Assembly (NCBI GenBank): GCA_031383555.1
Contig: JANMZR010000405.1
Coordinates: 1 to 5,714, forward strand
Direction: 5' to 3'
Length of the DNA: 5,714 nt
DNA from: JANMZR01 sp031383555
Lineage (GTDB): Bacteria > Bacteroidota > Bacteroidia > Cytophagales > Spirosomataceae
How positions within the stretch are numbered: position 1 is the stretch's first letter; each line of letters starts with the position of its first letter. Below, in pieces: positions 5,600 through 5,714 of this stretch. The translations under genes and the position numbers were made by a program. The notes under the pieces are model-generated. The model was given only the letters and a program-made list of their open reading frames with translations, did no database searches and was not told the DNA's origin.

Positions 5600-5714
5600 A
5601 TGCCTAAGTATTCCCCATGTTTTGAGGTGAAATCACCAAGGTACTACAAGTTTACGGAAAAATTTGCTCACCTCAAAATGTGGCGAATGGTCACGTTGTA
5701 CGAAGCCAAATTTG
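5600..5714 (+). CDS. Possible start of a divergent gene, cut by the window edge
   Basis: From an ATG at 5600 the plus strand stays open for 38 codons to the window end, beginning MPKYSPCFEVKSPRYYKF and continuing with a basic, aromatic-rich segment (HLKMWRMVTLYEAKF at the end). The frame is open from a stop at 5564-5566. I recognise no family. There is no clear ribosome binding site, and the other two plus frames are also open from about 5630, so openness is weak evidence. The stretch overlaps the inverted repeat at 5615-5683 and may be non-coding repeat sequence instead. Confidence 0.2.
   Translation, partial: MPKYSPCFEVKSPRYYKFTEKFAHLKMWRMVTLYEAKF
5615..5683. repeat. Inverted repeat upstream of the PAL-like gene
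   Basis: TTTTGAGGTGA (5620-5630) and TCACCTCAAAA (5668-5678) are a perfect 11-bp inverted repeat with a 37-base interior. As RNA the stem could extend to 16 pairs (5615-5630 with 5668-5683) through two G-U and three further Watson-Crick pairs. The left arm can instead fold locally, because GGTG (5626-5629) pairs with CACC (5634-5637) around a four-base loop. The element starts 53 bases upstream of the PAL-like start codon. It could be a dispersed palindromic repeat, a regulator site or part of a leader RNA. Confidence 0.5.

Noticed and set aside
5589..5600. ATTACGCATAAT, a near-palindrome upstream of the PAL-like gene
   Set aside because: Only 10 of 12 positions are symmetric, and such short AT-rich palindromes are common here; no second copy supports an operator.

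Overview
This is an AT-rich window from a member of the Bacteroidota. The evidence is a large secreted protein that ends in a type IX secretion (T9SS) C-terminal sorting domain, a lipoprotein with a Bacteroidota-style signal peptide, a TAnnTTTG-type promoter element, and start sites without strong Shine-Dalgarno sequences. T9SS cargo with BspA/DUF285-type repeats is typical of free-living Cytophagia, Flavobacteriia and Chitinophagia. I cannot name a genus from sequence alone.

Layout. Positions 1-243 are a leader with a weak hairpin at the left edge (perhaps the terminator of a gene outside the window) and a candidate promoter at 161-168. Positions 244-4176 (+) encode one 1310-residue modular surface protein. 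It has a signal peptide, three tandem paralogous modules carrying 6, 2 and 4 copies of a 25-residue BspA/DUF285-like repeat, an Ig-like spacer, an FN3-like domain and a T9SS sorting domain. Positions 4177-4538 are a 362-bp convergent intergenic region with several inverted repeats, including arms of about 24 bp separated by 138 bp. Positions 4539-5561 (-) encode a 340-residue lipoprotein of the peptidyl-alpha-hydroxyglycine alpha-amidating lyase (PAL) / NHL beta-propeller family. All three expected zinc-binding histidines and the active-site tyrosine and arginines appear to be present. Positions 5562-5714 hold another conspicuous inverted repeat and possibly the start of a divergent gene cut by the window edge.

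The two main genes face each other and share no operon, so no joint function follows from the layout. Both products would lie outside the cytoplasm: one exported by T9SS, the other a lipid-anchored propeller. The most notable items are the PAL-like enzyme with an apparently intact active site and no hydroxylating (PHM) partner in view, the 6/2/4 module architecture, and the inverted-repeat elements on both sides of the PAL gene, which share a 12-bp motif. I found no RNA gene, CRISPR array, insertion sequence or phage gene. No clearly new biological system can be demonstrated from this window.
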